Notes: generated by a model from the sequence alone, not told the origin. A DNA stretch of 64,000 nucleotides from an uncultured Oscillospiraceae bacterium (GCA_949841465.1 CATKZW010000001.1:59916-123915), one strand, 5' to 3'. Positions 16,445 through 25,268 are shown, counted from the first letter of the stretch. Made by a program: numbers and translations.

Positions 16445-17001
16445 AGTTCAAATCCCTCCTGTTGAAGATGGACGCGCAGCCTCTGCCGCAGGCGGTGGAG
16501 TGTGGTGGTCACCTGGGTCCGGCTCATGGAGAACCGCTTTGCCAGCGCGTCCACGCTGTCCAGATACCAGTACCGCCGGAGAAACAGGTTCCGATTGCGC
16601 TCCGGCAGGGCGGCCAGGAAGCCGTCCAGCGCTGTGAGGAAGGCCTGGCGGTCCAGCGCTCCCTCCGGGGTGTCGCCGCCGGAGACCACCTCGCTCAGCT
16701 CGTCCAGGGCCAGCTGGACCTGCCCGCCGCCCCGCTTTCGGGCCGTTGACTCCCGGTGGGCGCTGAGGGCCAGGTTGCGGACGATCCGCCCCGCAAAGCT
16801 CTTCAGCGAGCGTGGGCGCTGGGGCGGGATGGACTGCCAGCACTTCAGCCATGTGTCGTTGACGCACTCCTCCGCCGCGCCCTGGTCGCCCAGGATGCGC
16901 TGGGCGATGGAGGCGCAGTACGCGCCGTACTGCCGGGCGGCGGCCTGGATGGCCTGCTGGTCCCGGGCAAAGAACAGCTTGATGATCTCATTGTCGTCCA
17001 T
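16441..17001 (-). CDS. ECF-type RNA polymerase sigma factor
   Basis: 186 residues with sigma region 2 (ILGDQGAAEECVNDTWLKCWQSIP, core binding and -10 recognition) and region 4 (LDSVDALAKRFSMSRTQVTTTLHRLRQRL, -35 recognition). ATG 17001 is preferred to GTG 17010 because GAGGAG lies 8 bases before it. Paired with the downstream anti-sigma gene. A second, clearly related pair is at 57125-59115. A palindromic element (17016-17028) lies 15 bases upstream. Confidence 0.92.
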   Translation of the reverse strand: MDDNEIIKLFFARDQQAIQAAARQYGAYCASIAQRILGDQGAAEECVNDTWLKCWQSIPPQRPRSLKSFAGRIVRNLALSAHRESTARKRGGGQVQLALDELSEVVSGGDTPEGALDRQAFLTALDGFLAALPERNRNLFLRRYWYLDSVDALAKRFSMSRTQVTTTLHRLRQRLRVHLQQEGFEL

Positions 17002-17015
17002 GGTTATCACTCCTC

Positions 17016-17028
17016 GAAAGGCCCTTTC
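17016..17028 (-). promoter_or_regulatory. KGPF palindrome upstream of the sigma gene (copy 1)
   Basis: On the minus strand GAAAGGGCCTTTC, in the tiny reading frame GTG AAA GGG CCT TTC GAG GAG TGA that stops just before the sigma start. The same element in the reverse-complement form precedes the second sigma gene at 59137. It could be a leader peptide or an operator for autoregulation. Confidence 0.5.
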
Positions 17029-17166
17029 ACCTTTAAAGACGCGGTTTGGGGCGGGATGTCACAGGACAGGAGGAAAAATTTTGGGCGCGCCGGGCGTCGC
17101 TGCCGGGGGAGGCCGGTCAAAGCGCCGCCCTGAATCGGCGAAAACCCCTCCCAATTTCCCGGGCGG

Positions 17167-17177
17167 TGTGGTATACT
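17167..17177 (+). promoter_or_regulatory. Extended -10 promoter of the flavin reductase
   Basis: TGTGGTATACT, i.e. TGG before TATACT, 37 bases upstream of the start codon. No good -35 is visible. Confidence 0.45.
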
Positions 17178-17213
17178 AGCTGCGATCACTATTTGGAGGA
17201 GGCGCGATTTTTT

Positions 17214-17831
17214 ATGAAGGTCCTTATGATCAACGGCAGTCCCCGGCCGGAGGGGAATACATCTGTGGCGCTGCGCGAGATGGAGCAGGTCTTCCAGGCG
17301 GAGGGGGTGGAGACGGAGCTGGTCCAGGCGGGCGGCCGGGATATCCGGGGCTGCGTAGCCTGCGGCGGCTGCGCCAAGCTGGGCCGGTGCGTGTTTGACG
17401 ACATCGTCAACGAGCTGGCCCCGAAATTCGAGGCCAGCGACGGCCTGGTGGTGGGCAGCCCGGTGTACTACGCCTCGGCCAACGCCACGCTGGTGGCGCT
17501 GCTGACCCGGCTGTTCTACAGCACGCCCTTCGACAAGACCATGAAGGTGGGGGCCGGTGTTGTGGCGGCCCGCCGGGGCGGGCTGTCCGCCACCTTTGAC
17601 GAGCTGAACAAGTTCTTTACCATCTCCGGGATGCCGGTGGCGTCCAGCCAGTATTGGAACAGCGTCCACGGCAGACTGCCCGGGGAGGCCGCCCAGGACG
17701 CAGAGGGGCTCCAGACCATGCGGGCGCTGGCGCGGAACATGACGTTTTTGATGAAAAGCATCGCCCTGGGCAGGGAGAAGTACGGTCTGCCGGAAAAGGA
17801 GCCCCGCCAGGCCACCAATTTCATCCGGTAA
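17214..17831 (+). CDS. NADPH-dependent FMN reductase-like flavoprotein
   Basis: 205 residues. KVLMINGSPRPEGNTSVALREM is the flavodoxin-fold phosphate loop of the FMN reductase/iron-sulfur flavoprotein family, and GCVACGGCAKLGRCVF holds a C-x2-C-x2-C...C cluster typical of the ISF-like branch. VVGSPVYYASANATLVALLTRLFY is the second FMN contact. Start at ATG 17214 with GGAGGAGG upstream; the open frame upstream to 17046 is ignored. It is a single gene with its own promoter. The electron acceptor is unknown. Confidence 0.87.
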   Translation: MKVLMINGSPRPEGNTSVALREMEQVFQAEGVETELVQAGGRDIRGCVACGGCAKLGRCVFDDIVNELAPKFEASDGLVVGSPVYYASANATLVALLTRLFYSTPFDKTMKVGAGVVAARRGGLSATFDELNKFFTISGMPVASSQYWNSVHGRLPGEAAQDAEGLQTMRALARNMTFLMKSIALGREKYGLPEKEPRQATNFIR

Positions 17832-17869
17832 CGCGGTCCGTCCCCGGTTTCACCCGGCGGACCCGGCAC

Positions 17870-17898
17870 TGGCGGGCGCCCCATGCGGGCGCCCGCCA
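17870..17898 (+). terminator. GC-rich hairpin after the flavin reductase
   Basis: TGGCGGGCGCCC / GGGCGCCCGCCA stem with a CATGC loop. No T tract follows, so termination efficiency is uncertain. Confidence 0.5.
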
Positions 17899-17926
17899 AA
17901 ACTGTTTGCCGACAAATTTCACCCAT

Positions 17927-17972
17927 CATTTGTAAAGAAAGATGTTGCATTTTGCTTTACAAATGATATAAT
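17927..17972 (+). promoter_or_regulatory. Promoter and operator of the RelB-fusion gene
   Basis: TTGCAT (17945-17950), 16-base spacer, TATAAT (17967-17972). A perfect 11-bp inverted repeat, CATTTGTAAAG (17927-17937) and CTTTACAAATG (17955-17965), encloses the -35 and fills the spacer. Such a site fits autoregulation by the ribbon-helix-helix domain encoded just downstream. Confidence 0.7.
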
Positions 17973-17999
17973 AAAGGTGTGCGGAAGGGAGTGACTTTC

Positions 18000-19064
18000 A
18001 TGGCACAGGTTATGGTCAACTTTCGCCTCGATGAAGAGGTCAAAAAAGATATGGAGCAGGCCTGTAAGGAGATGGGATTGAGCATGACGGCCGCCTTTAC
18101 CATTTTCGCCACAAAAGTTGGCAAAGAGAAGCGGATTCCCTTCGAAATCAGGGCGGAGCCCCACCGGCTTGAGTCCTGCCGGCGGCAGCGCCGCGGCGGG
18201 GAGGCCCGTCAGGGCCGGGAGGAGACGACGCCTGCGCTCACGCAAATGCAGGAGCGGCTGGAGCAGTCGGGCGCGGAGATCCGGCGGTCGCTGACGGCGG
18301 TCCACACTGCGATTCCCGCCGCAATCACAGGGCTGCCCATGGAGCGCATCCGCCTGCTGTGCGGCGACGAGCTCAAGGATAAGGCGGCGGGGGCGGCAGG
18401 GGCCGTCAGGGCGCTGTTTTCCGGCCAAAACGCCGGGCTGCTAGGGAAAAAGGATTTGAGCGTCCTGGACGAGTACGCGGACGGCCTGTCGTCCATAGCA
18501 GAGGAGCTCCGGGAGATCGAGCACACCCTGATCCCTGCCATGAAGGCATGGTCCGGCGGGGACACAGGCGTCTTCGAGGCGTATGCGCGGCGGCTTGCCG
18601 CGGTATCGCAGAAATTTGACGCGCTTTCCCCCGTGATGCAGCGCTTCTTGTGCTCCACCGCCTGCGACAGCGGCGCACGCGCCGTCAAGGCCCGCATCCG
18701 GCAGGCCGCCCAGCCCATTGGGACGGCCTATGTCCAGACGGCGCTGGAAATCCTGGAGCTGCTGATTTCACAGGACTATGATTCGCTGGATGAACAGACG
18801 CAGGCGCATGTGGAGGCCGACTATCTGCAGACGCTGGAGCTGACGCTCCGGGAGCTGAGGCAGGCGGAGCAGGCCGGTGGGGACGTGAACGGAAAGGCCG
18901 CGCTGTGCCTGCGGGCGGTGAATGTGCTGTCCCAGGTGATTGTTGACAACCGGCGGACCCGGCAGGAGTGGGACGATCAGCGGCTGGAGGCGGAGGTCAC
19001 AGCCCTGGAGCGCCTTGCCGTCCTGCGCGGGGACATCGGGGGCGGCATGAAGCCGGAGGGCTGA
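18000..19064 (+). CDS. RelB/DinJ-like RHH domain fused to a long helical region
   Basis: 354 residues. Residues 1-52 (MAQVMVNFRLDEEVKKDMEQACKEMGLSMTAAFTIFATKVGKEKRIPFEI) match the RelB/DinJ antitoxin family: a ribbon-helix-helix DNA-binding unit with the family's IPFE ending. RelB/DinJ antitoxins normally stop after about 90 residues; here a basic linker (RRQRRGGEARQGREE) leads to about 280 residues of predicted helices without a recognisable family. No RelE/YafQ-type toxin ORF is adjacent. The next gene, 136 bases on, is a flotillin-like protein. ATG 18000 has GAAGGGAG upstream. I infer an autoregulatory DNA-binding protein that has gained a new function, perhaps tied to the membrane protein downstream. 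Confidence 0.72.
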   Translation: MAQVMVNFRLDEEVKKDMEQACKEMGLSMTAAFTIFATKVGKEKRIPFEIRAEPHRLESCRRQRRGGEARQGREETTPALTQMQERLEQSGAEIRRSLTAVHTAIPAAITGLPMERIRLLCGDELKDKAAGAAGAVRALFSGQNAGLLGKKDLSVLDEYADGLSSIAEELREIEHTLIPAMKAWSGGDTGVFEAYARRLAAVSQKFDALSPVMQRFLCSTACDSGARAVKARIRQAAQPIGTAYVQTALEILELLISQDYDSLDEQTQAHVEADYLQTLELTLRELRQAEQAGGDVNGKAALCLRAVNVLSQVIVDNRRTRQEWDDQRLEAEVTALERLAVLRGDIGGGMKPEG

Positions 19065-19200
19065 GAAAAATTCCAAGCCGTCGGGAAGCAGCTCCGCCGC
19101 CGCGGCACATCCGCCCTCTGCCCGGCCAGGCGCTGTTGTTCCGGCTTGTTTTGATATAGAACGAACGCTGTCATGTCGAATTTGAAAGGAGGAGTCCCCC

Positions 19201-20718
19201 ATGCTTGATCTCGTCATAAAAGCGATCCCCATTGTAGCAGCCGTTTTAGTGGTGCTCGTTATTATTATGCTCGGCTATGTCAAGGCCCCGCCCGACCAGG
19301 CGTATATCATCTCCGGCCTCAAGAAAGAGAGCAAGGTGCTCATCGGCCGGGCCGGAATCCGCGTCCCGTTCCTGGAGCGTATGGACCGGCTGTACCTGGG
19401 CCAGATGACGGTGGATATCAAGACCGAGCAGTCCGTCCCCACCAGCGATTTTATCAACGTCAACGTGGACGCCGTGGCCAAGGTGCGCATTTCCCCCCAC
19501 GCGGAAGGCATCAAGCTGGCGGCCAAGAACTTCCTGAACAAGCGCCCCGAGGAGATCACCCGCGACCTCCAGGATTCCCTCCAGGGCAATATGCGCGAGA
19601 TCATCGGCACCCTGTCCCTCAAGGAGATCAACACGGACCGGGATTCCTTCTCCGACCAGGTGATGCAGAAGGCCAGCAAGGACATGGATAAGCTGGGCAT
19701 CGAGATCCTATCCTGCAACATCCAGAACGTCACCGACGAGAACGGGCTGATCAAGGACCTGGGCGCCGACAACACCAGCCTGATTAAGAAAAACGCCGCC
19801 ATCGCCAAGGCCCAGGCCGACCGCGACATCGCCATCGCTCAGGCGGAGGCGGAGCGGGAGTCCAACGAGGCCCGGGTCCAGGCGGACACCCAGATCGCCC
19901 AGAAGCAGACGGAGCTGGAGATTCGGCGGGCGGAGCTGAAGATCATGGCGGACGGCAAAAAGGCCGAGGCGGACGCCGCCTATGAGATCCAGAGCCAGGA
20001 GCAGCGCAAGAGCATCGAGACGGCCACGGTCAACGCGGAGATCGCCAAGACCCAGCGCCAGGCCGAGCTGAAGCAGTACGAGGTGGAGGTGGAGAAGCAG
20101 AAGCTGGAGGCGGAGATCCGCGCCAAGGCGGACGCCGAGCGCTACCGCCAGCAGCAGGAGGCGGAGGCTGCCCTCTTCAAGCGCCAGAAGGACGCCGAGG
20201 CCAAGCGCTATGAGCAGGAGCAGGAGGCCCAGGCCGAGATGAAGAGCGCCGAGGCGCAGAAGTTCGCCCGGGAGCAGGAGGCGGAGGGCATCGCCGCCGT
20301 GGGCAAGGCGGAGGCGGAGGCCATCCGCGCCAAGGCCCTGGCGGAGGCCGAGGGCATCGACAAGAAGGCCGAGGCCATGAAGAAGTACGGCGAGGCCGCC
20401 GTCATTGAGATGGTGATGCAGGCCCTGCCTGAGATTGCCAAGTATGTGGCCGAGCCCCTGTCCAAGGTGGACAAGATCACCATGTACGGCGAGGGCAACA
20501 GCGCCAAGCTGCTGGAGGATATCATCAACGGCACCACCCAGGTCACCGAGGGCATCACCCAGGGCATGGGCATCGACGTCAAATCCCTGATCGCCGGTAT
20601 GCTGGGCGGCAGGCTGGCGGGCGGCGAGGGTAAAACGCTCATCATTCAAAACCCCGCTCCCGCGGATCAGCCGGAAAGCTCCTCCGCTGCGTCCGGTGAG
20701 GATGCTGATATACAATAG
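19201..20718 (+). CDS. floT: Flotillin-like SPFH-domain membrane scaffold protein
   Basis: 505 residues. One N-terminal membrane segment (about 5-27) precedes an SPFH/band-7 domain (about 28-190), followed by a long charged coiled coil rich in A, E, K and Q (about 195-400, with EAE/KAEA repeats) and a short C-terminal region. This is the flotillin (FloT/YuaG) layout; flotillins organise ordered membrane domains in Bacillus. AAGGAGGAG precedes the ATG. The 136-base gap upstream holds no clear promoter, so it may be co-transcribed with the RelB-fusion gene. No NfeD gene, the usual flotillin partner, is next to it. Confidence 0.92.
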   Translation: MLDLVIKAIPIVAAVLVVLVIIMLGYVKAPPDQAYIISGLKKESKVLIGRAGIRVPFLERMDRLYLGQMTVDIKTEQSVPTSDFINVNVDAVAKVRISPHAEGIKLAAKNFLNKRPEEITRDLQDSLQGNMREIIGTLSLKEINTDRDSFSDQVMQKASKDMDKLGIEILSCNIQNVTDENGLIKDLGADNTSLIKKNAAIAKAQADRDIAIAQAEAERESNEARVQADTQIAQKQTELEIRRAELKIMADGKKAEADAAYEIQSQEQRKSIETATVNAEIAKTQRQAELKQYEVEVEKQKLEAEIRAKADAERYRQQQEAEAALFKRQKDAEAKRYEQEQEAQAEMKSAEAQKFAREQEAEGIAAVGKAEAEAIRAKALAEAEGIDKKAEAMKKYGEAAVIEMVMQALPEIAKYVAEPLSKVDKITMYGEGNSAKLLEDIINGTTQVTEGITQGMGIDVKSLIAGMLGGRLAGGEGKTLIIQNPAPADQPESSSAASGEDADIQ

Positions 20719-20725
20719 GTTTTCA

Positions 20726-20766
20726 AAAAGGAATTGCCGCGATGACCATCGCGGCAATTCCTTTTG
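20726..20766 (+). terminator. Intrinsic terminator after floT
   Basis: AAAAGGAATTGCCGCGATG and CATCGCGGCAATTCCTTTT form a long near-perfect stem ending in TTTT; usable in both directions. Confidence 0.92.
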
Positions 20767-20792
20767 CATTCAAATCTCCTGAAGCGTGAGGG

Positions 20793-20879
20793 GGGCCGCC
20801 GCTGAGTGATTCAGCGGCGGCCCGATTGCTTGGCGTTTGTTTGGCTTACGCGCGGCGGCCCGTTTGTTTGGCTTACGCG
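20793..20879. repeat. Hairpin plus 27-bp tandem repeat
   Basis: GGGCCGCCGCTGA / TCAGCGGCGGCCC forms a 13-bp stem at 20793-20823. It is followed by CGTTTGTTTGGCTTACGCG at 20834-20852 and again at 20861-20879, i.e. nearly two copies of a 27-base unit. No protein can be supported in 20767-20931. Confidence 0.6.
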
Positions 20880-20931
20880 GCGGCTCTGATGAGCCCTGCC
20901 CTGACGCGGACTTTTGGCCTTCCGCGGCCCG

Positions 20932-23331
20932 TCAGCTTCCCGCCTCCACGACCCGGACCTGCTGACCCGCGGTATCGATGTAGATCGTCACGGTATCGGA
21001 GAAATTGCGGCACTCGCCCAGGCTGTCGAACATGGACACGCTGATGGCGTCGGCATCCGGGAACCAGGTGCTGACATCCATGCCCGGGGGCAGCGGCCCC
21101 TCCATGACGCCGCCGTTGGCCAGGATCTGCTGCACCCAGAGGGGCGGGGGAGAGGACTGCCCCTTCGACGCCGAGCCGTTAAAGCACTGCACGTCCTCGG
21201 CCACCCGGTACACGCCCTTGCTGGTGCGCACATAGGTTACGTCGTCCTGGGTGAAGAACGCGTCGGAGGGCACCTTTGTAATCTCCTGGAGATGGGTGAT
21301 GCCGGCAAAGCTTCCGTTGTACTCCATCACGGCCCCATAGCCTCCGCTGTGATAGCCGCCGGGGATGGTATAGCTCTTGGTGCCGTCCTTCCTGGTGAAT
21401 ACCAGCTGTTCCACCGTCCCCAGCCGCCATTTGTTGTTCGTGCCGCCTACAGGCTCCAGCACATAGCCGGTGAGCACGTCGATCCGCCCGTACTTTATCC
21501 CGTCCCCGGAGTAGTTCCTGAGGATGATCAGGTCCACCTGGCTGGAGGTGTTCTGGTGGTACTGGACGGCGTCCACGCTGGAAGGCAGCTCGGACAGGCT
21601 CCTGGGCAGCAGGCCGTCGTTGGTGCGCTCATAGATCTGCACGCCGGAGCTCACATGCAGTCCGCCCAGCGACATGCGCAGGGTATCGAACTTCTCGGTG
21701 GTGGAGGTGCCCGCCAGCTCCACGGTGAGGCTCCCCCCCTGGGTGGAGAATACGTTGAGGAGATCCGCATGAGTCACCCCTTCCGGCAGGACGGAGGGCG
21801 CTTTCAGGGTCAGGTCGCAGCCCACCAACTGCAGGCCGTCCGCCGTGAGCACGCCCAGGGCGAAGGATTTGACGGAGCTTCCCTTGGGCAGCAGCCCCGC
21901 CACCTTCCCGTTGGAGGTGAACAGCAGCGTGATGGGCTCGCCCAGCTTCCGCCCGTAGAAGTCGCCGACGGCGTCCGCCAGCACGTCGAACTGGTTGCCG
22001 CCCGCGGCGGTGATCTTGCTGGGGCCGCTGGGATAGGGGGTGGCGTTCTCATAGACGCAGGACAGCCGCACGTCGCAGGCGTCCAGCACCTTGGACACTG
22101 GGTCATAGGTGACCACGTCGTAGGGCTTGATGGCGCTCATGGAGGTGACGGCGCCGTTTTTGCGGATGGTGTAGTTCTGCTCGTTCCCGGTGAGGGCCCG
22201 GAGAGCCTCATAGCCGGCGCCGCGGCTCCCCACAACCAGGAAGCGGGTCTCGGTGGAGGCCTCCGCCCGGTACAGCCCCACCACTCTGCCCTGTTCGTTC
22301 AGGTAGAGGGTCACCACGTCCCCGATGCTGAGATTGGCCATGTACTCCTTATAGGTGGTTACCCTGGAATTGTAGGTGGAGCCGGTGTACACCGGGGTGT
22401 TTTCCGCCAGGGTGTACCGACCAAGGCCGGTGAGGTAGAGGTAATACGCCTGCTTGCGCTCCACCGGGGCGGTGACGCAGGAGGAGTCGTCGGGAATCAG
22501 GGTGACGAAGCGGTCCTCCTTGTCCAGCAGGGCCCACCCCCGCTTGCCCAGCAGGGACTGGTCCACCGGGCCGGCGGCCAGGTAGGACTGGGTGCTCTCC
22601 CCGGTTGCCACCACGGCCCAGCCTGAGCTGCCGTTGACGGTGGCGTCGCCGGCCAGCAGGATGGCGTCCTCCACCAGCTTGCCCAGGTTGTCGGCATAGG
22701 GCTTGGTGCTCCCCTTGGCGGGGGTGGACAGCAGGTGGTAGAACAGCAGGGCGGTCTGGGCCCGGGTGATGGGGTTATAGGGCTGCTCCACGCCCAGGTC
22801 CTGGTCCAGCCCCAGCTGGGTGGCGGTCTCGATGGCGCTGTAGGGCCAGGCCCGGTTGGCCTCCGCGCCATAGCCCAAGATCCGCAGGGCCAGGGTGACC
22901 GCCTCCTGATAGGTGACCTCCCGGTCAGGGCCGAAGGCGCCGTTGCCCAGGCCCAGCATCAGCCGTATGCCAGACTCCGCAGGCACCTGGGTGGTGGCGG
23001 CCAGGTTCACGTAGCCCCTGGCCCAGTGGTTTTTGCCCATGTCGGTAAAAATGGTGCGGTACGCCTGGGCCTGGGCCTGCTCGCCCATGCCCATGATCTC
23101 CACCGCCATTTTGCACAGCTGCGCCCTGGTCAGGTGGCCGTCGGGGGAGAACTCTCTCTCCCCGGTGCCCCCCACCACGCCCAGGGAGGACAGCGTGTCC
23201 GCCGCCAGGGACACCTGCTCGTCCTCCACGTCCTGGAAGCGGCTGGCGCGGCCTGGCAGCACCGTCATCGACAGCGCCGCCGCAAAGGCCAGCAGCAGGG
23301 ACAGCGCCCGCTTTTGTTTGGTCGGTCTCAT
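20932..23331 (-). CDS. S-layer-homology (SLH) domain surface protein
   Basis: 799 residues. A signal peptide (about 1-30, ending PGRAS) is followed by three SLH-like repeats: FQDVEDEQVSLAADTLSSLGVVGG...FSPDGHLTRAQLCKM, FTDMGKNHWARGYVNLAATT...GPDREVTYQEAVTLALR and the AWPYSAIETATQLGL...ITRAQTALLFYHLL segment. These bind cell-wall polymers. The remaining 550 residues are beta-rich with no family that I recognise. It lies 12 bases after the MacB-like permease, so it is the last gene of the export operon and may be the exported or docking partner of that pump. Confidence 0.88.
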   Translation of the reverse strand: MRPTKQKRALSLLLAFAAALSMTVLPGRASRFQDVEDEQVSLAADTLSSLGVVGGTGEREFSPDGHLTRAQLCKMAVEIMGMGEQAQAQAYRTIFTDMGKNHWARGYVNLAATTQVPAESGIRLMLGLGNGAFGPDREVTYQEAVTLALRILGYGAEANRAWPYSAIETATQLGLDQDLGVEQPYNPITRAQTALLFYHLLSTPAKGSTKPYADNLGKLVEDAILLAGDATVNGSSGWAVVATGESTQSYLAAGPVDQSLLGKRGWALLDKEDRFVTLIPDDSSCVTAPVERKQAYYLYLTGLGRYTLAENTPVYTGSTYNSRVTTYKEYMANLSIGDVVTLYLNEQGRVVGLYRAEASTETRFLVVGSRGAGYEALRALTGNEQNYTIRKNGAVTSMSAIKPYDVVTYDPVSKVLDACDVRLSCVYENATPYPSGPSKITAAGGNQFDVLADAVGDFYGRKLGEPITLLFTSNGKVAGLLPKGSSVKSFALGVLTADGLQLVGCDLTLKAPSVLPEGVTHADLLNVFSTQGGSLTVELAGTSTTEKFDTLRMSLGGLHVSSGVQIYERTNDGLLPRSLSELPSSVDAVQYHQNTSSQVDLIILRNYSGDGIKYGRIDVLTGYVLEPVGGTNNKWRLGTVEQLVFTRKDGTKSYTIPGGYHSGGYGAVMEYNGSFAGITHLQEITKVPSDAFFTQDDVTYVRTSKGVYRVAEDVQCFNGSASKGQSSPPPLWVQQILANGGVMEGPLPPGMDVSTWFPDADAISVSMFDSLGECRNFSDTVTIYIDTAGQQVRVVEAGS

Positions 23332-23343
23332 TGCATTTCCTCC

Positions 23344-24567
23344 TTATTCCGCCCGCAGGGCATCCACCGGCTGGAGGCTGGACGCCTTGATCGCGGGGTA
23401 CAGTCCGAACAGCACCCCCAGCACCACCGAGAAGGTGAACGCCCCCACGGTGATGACGGAGCTGGGCCACAAAATCATGCCCTGGAGCAGGAATTTCCCT
23501 GCGATGAGGGCCCCCATGCACCCCAGCAGGATGCCGATGAGCCCGCCGATGCCGCAGATCACCGCCGCCTCGATGAGGAACTGGACGATGATGCTCTTGC
23601 GCTCCGCGCCGATGGCTTTTCGTATGCCGATCTCCCTGGTGCGCTCGGTGACGGTGACCAGCATGATGTTCATGATGCCGATGCCGCCCACCAGCAGGGA
23701 GATGCCCGCGATGGCCCCCAGCACCAGGGACTGCATCAGGCTCTGCTCCTGGACCTGATTGGACCAGTCGTTATTGCTGTACACGTTGTAGTACCCGTTC
23801 TCTCCGGGGGTGATGAACCCGCCCAGGAACGCCTTCAGCCTGGCGATGGCCAGGGTGGTGTCGGTGGCGCTGCGGGCCTTCACCACATAGTCGTTGATGT
23901 CCTGGTTGTTGTTCAGGGTGCGGTTGAAGGTGTAGGGCAGCAGCACCACGTTGTCCATGTCGCTCATACCCTCCAGCCCGGTGGCCTCATACCAGCCCAC
24001 CACCAGGAAGGGCTGGCTGTTGATGAAGATGGTCTCCCCCACCGGGTCCACAAAGTCGAACAGGATCTCTTTTGCCCCGCCCCCCAGCACGCACACCTGG
24101 TTGGTCTTCTCCACGTCCAGGAAGGACAGCTCCCGGCCGCCCCCCAGGGTGTAATTATTGCACACCCCGAACTGGTCGGAGCCCAGCTTGATGGTCAGCC
24201 GTTTGCTCCAGTCGTCCCAGTTTTGGGTGTTGAAGGTTTTCGCACCGTATTTGATGGTGATGTCCTGCCACACCTCCACCTGGGGGGTGACCCCCAGCAC
24301 CAGGTCCTGCATTCCCAGGCAGTACTCGTACAGCAGGTCGGAGATGTTGCCGGAGCTGCCATAGTATTGGTACGCGTATACCTGGATTTTATTTTCCCCC
24401 TGGGCCTCCAGGTATTGCAGACTCAGCTTGTTCATGCCCTGGACCACCGACACCATGATGACCACCGACGCTACGCCGATGATGATGCCCAGCATGGTGA
24501 GGAAGGAGCGCATTTTCTTGGAGGCGATGGACTTGAACGCCATCTTAAACGCCTGCATCAGGTTCAC
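23344..24567 (-). CDS. MacB-like ABC permease
   Basis: 407 residues. The N-terminal helix within MAFKSIASKKMRSFLTMLGIIIGVASVVIMVSVVQGM is followed by a large extracellular MacB_PCD-type domain (about 45-270) and three C-terminal helices of the FtsX domain (GAIAGISLLVGGIGIMNIMLVTVTERTREIGIRKAIGA). Overlaps the ATPase stop by 4 bases (ATGA-type coupling). In MacB-type systems this protein couples ATP hydrolysis to mechanical movement of a substrate outside the membrane rather than transporting through it. Confidence 0.93.
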   Translation of the reverse strand: MNLMQAFKMAFKSIASKKMRSFLTMLGIIIGVASVVIMVSVVQGMNKLSLQYLEAQGENKIQVYAYQYYGSSGNISDLLYEYCLGMQDLVLGVTPQVEVWQDITIKYGAKTFNTQNWDDWSKRLTIKLGSDQFGVCNNYTLGGGRELSFLDVEKTNQVCVLGGGAKEILFDFVDPVGETIFINSQPFLVVGWYEATGLEGMSDMDNVVLLPYTFNRTLNNNQDINDYVVKARSATDTTLAIARLKAFLGGFITPGENGYYNVYSNNDWSNQVQEQSLMQSLVLGAIAGISLLVGGIGIMNIMLVTVTERTREIGIRKAIGAERKSIIVQFLIEAAVICGIGGLIGILLGCMGALIAGKFLLQGMILWPSSVITVGAFTFSVVLGVLFGLYPAIKASSLQPVDALRAE

Positions 24568-25259
24568 AGCCAGTCCACCTCCTGATGTGCATCGGATATG
24601 ATTTTTCCGTCGGACAGCCGCACCACCCGCGGGGCGGTGGCGGCGATGCCGTCGTCGTGGGTGATGAGCAGGATGGTGGTGCCCTCCCGGTAGAGCTGCT
24701 GGAGGATGCTCAGCACATGCCGCCCGGTTTTGGAGTCCAGCGCGCCGGTGGGCTCGTCGGCCATGATGATGGGGGGGTGGGTGGCGATGGCCCGGGCGAT
24801 GGCCACCCGCTGCTGCTGGCCGCCAGACATCTGGCTGGGTCGGTGATGGGCCCGGCCGTCCATCCCCACCCGGGCCAGGGCGGCCATGGCCAGCTCCTCC
24901 CGTTCGAAGATGGAGGTGCCCCGGTAGATCAGGGGCAGGATCACGTTGTCCAGCGCGTTCAGGTCCTGGAGCAGGTTATAGCCCTGGAAGATGAAGCCGA
25001 TCTCCCGGTTGCGGATGCGGGCCAGATCTTTGTCCTTCAAGGAGGTGACGTCGGTGCCGTTCAGGTTGTACCGGCCCCGGGTGGGCACGTCCAGGCAGCC
25101 CAAAACGTTCATCATGGTGGACTTGCCCGAGCCGGACGCCCCCACGATGGCCACGAACTCCCCCCGGTCGATTTGCAGGGACACGCCGTCCAGCGCCCGC
25201 ACCTCGCTCTCCTGGCCCTCATTATATATTTTATAGAGGTTTTGGATGTCGATCAGCAT
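24564..25259 (-). CDS. MacB/LolD-type ABC ATPase
   Basis: 231 residues with Walker [13 protein letters not shown] (about 40-51), Q-loop [10 protein letters not shown], signature [14 protein letters not shown], Walker [14 protein letters not shown] and H-switch LITHD. Length and motifs are those of the stand-alone ATPases that partner FtsX-fold permeases. It is 10 bases downstream of the HlyD-like gene and overlaps the permease gene. Confidence 0.95.
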   Translation of the reverse strand: MLIDIQNLYKIYNEGQESEVRALDGVSLQIDRGEFVAIVGASGSGKSTMMNVLGCLDVPTRGRYNLNGTDVTSLKDKDLARIRNREIGFIFQGYNLLQDLNALDNVILPLIYRGTSIFEREELAMAALARVGMDGRAHHRPSQMSGGQQQRVAIARAIATHPPIIMADEPTGALDSKTGRHVLSILQQLYREGTTILLITHDDGIAATAPRVVRLSDGKIISDAHQEVDWL

Positions 25260-25268
25260 GGCGCCACC

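Noticed and set aside
18000-19064. Classical RelBE/DinJ-YafQ toxin-antitoxin pair
   Set aside because: No RelE/YafQ-like toxin ORF follows in any frame before the flotillin gene; the antitoxin domain is part of a much longer protein.
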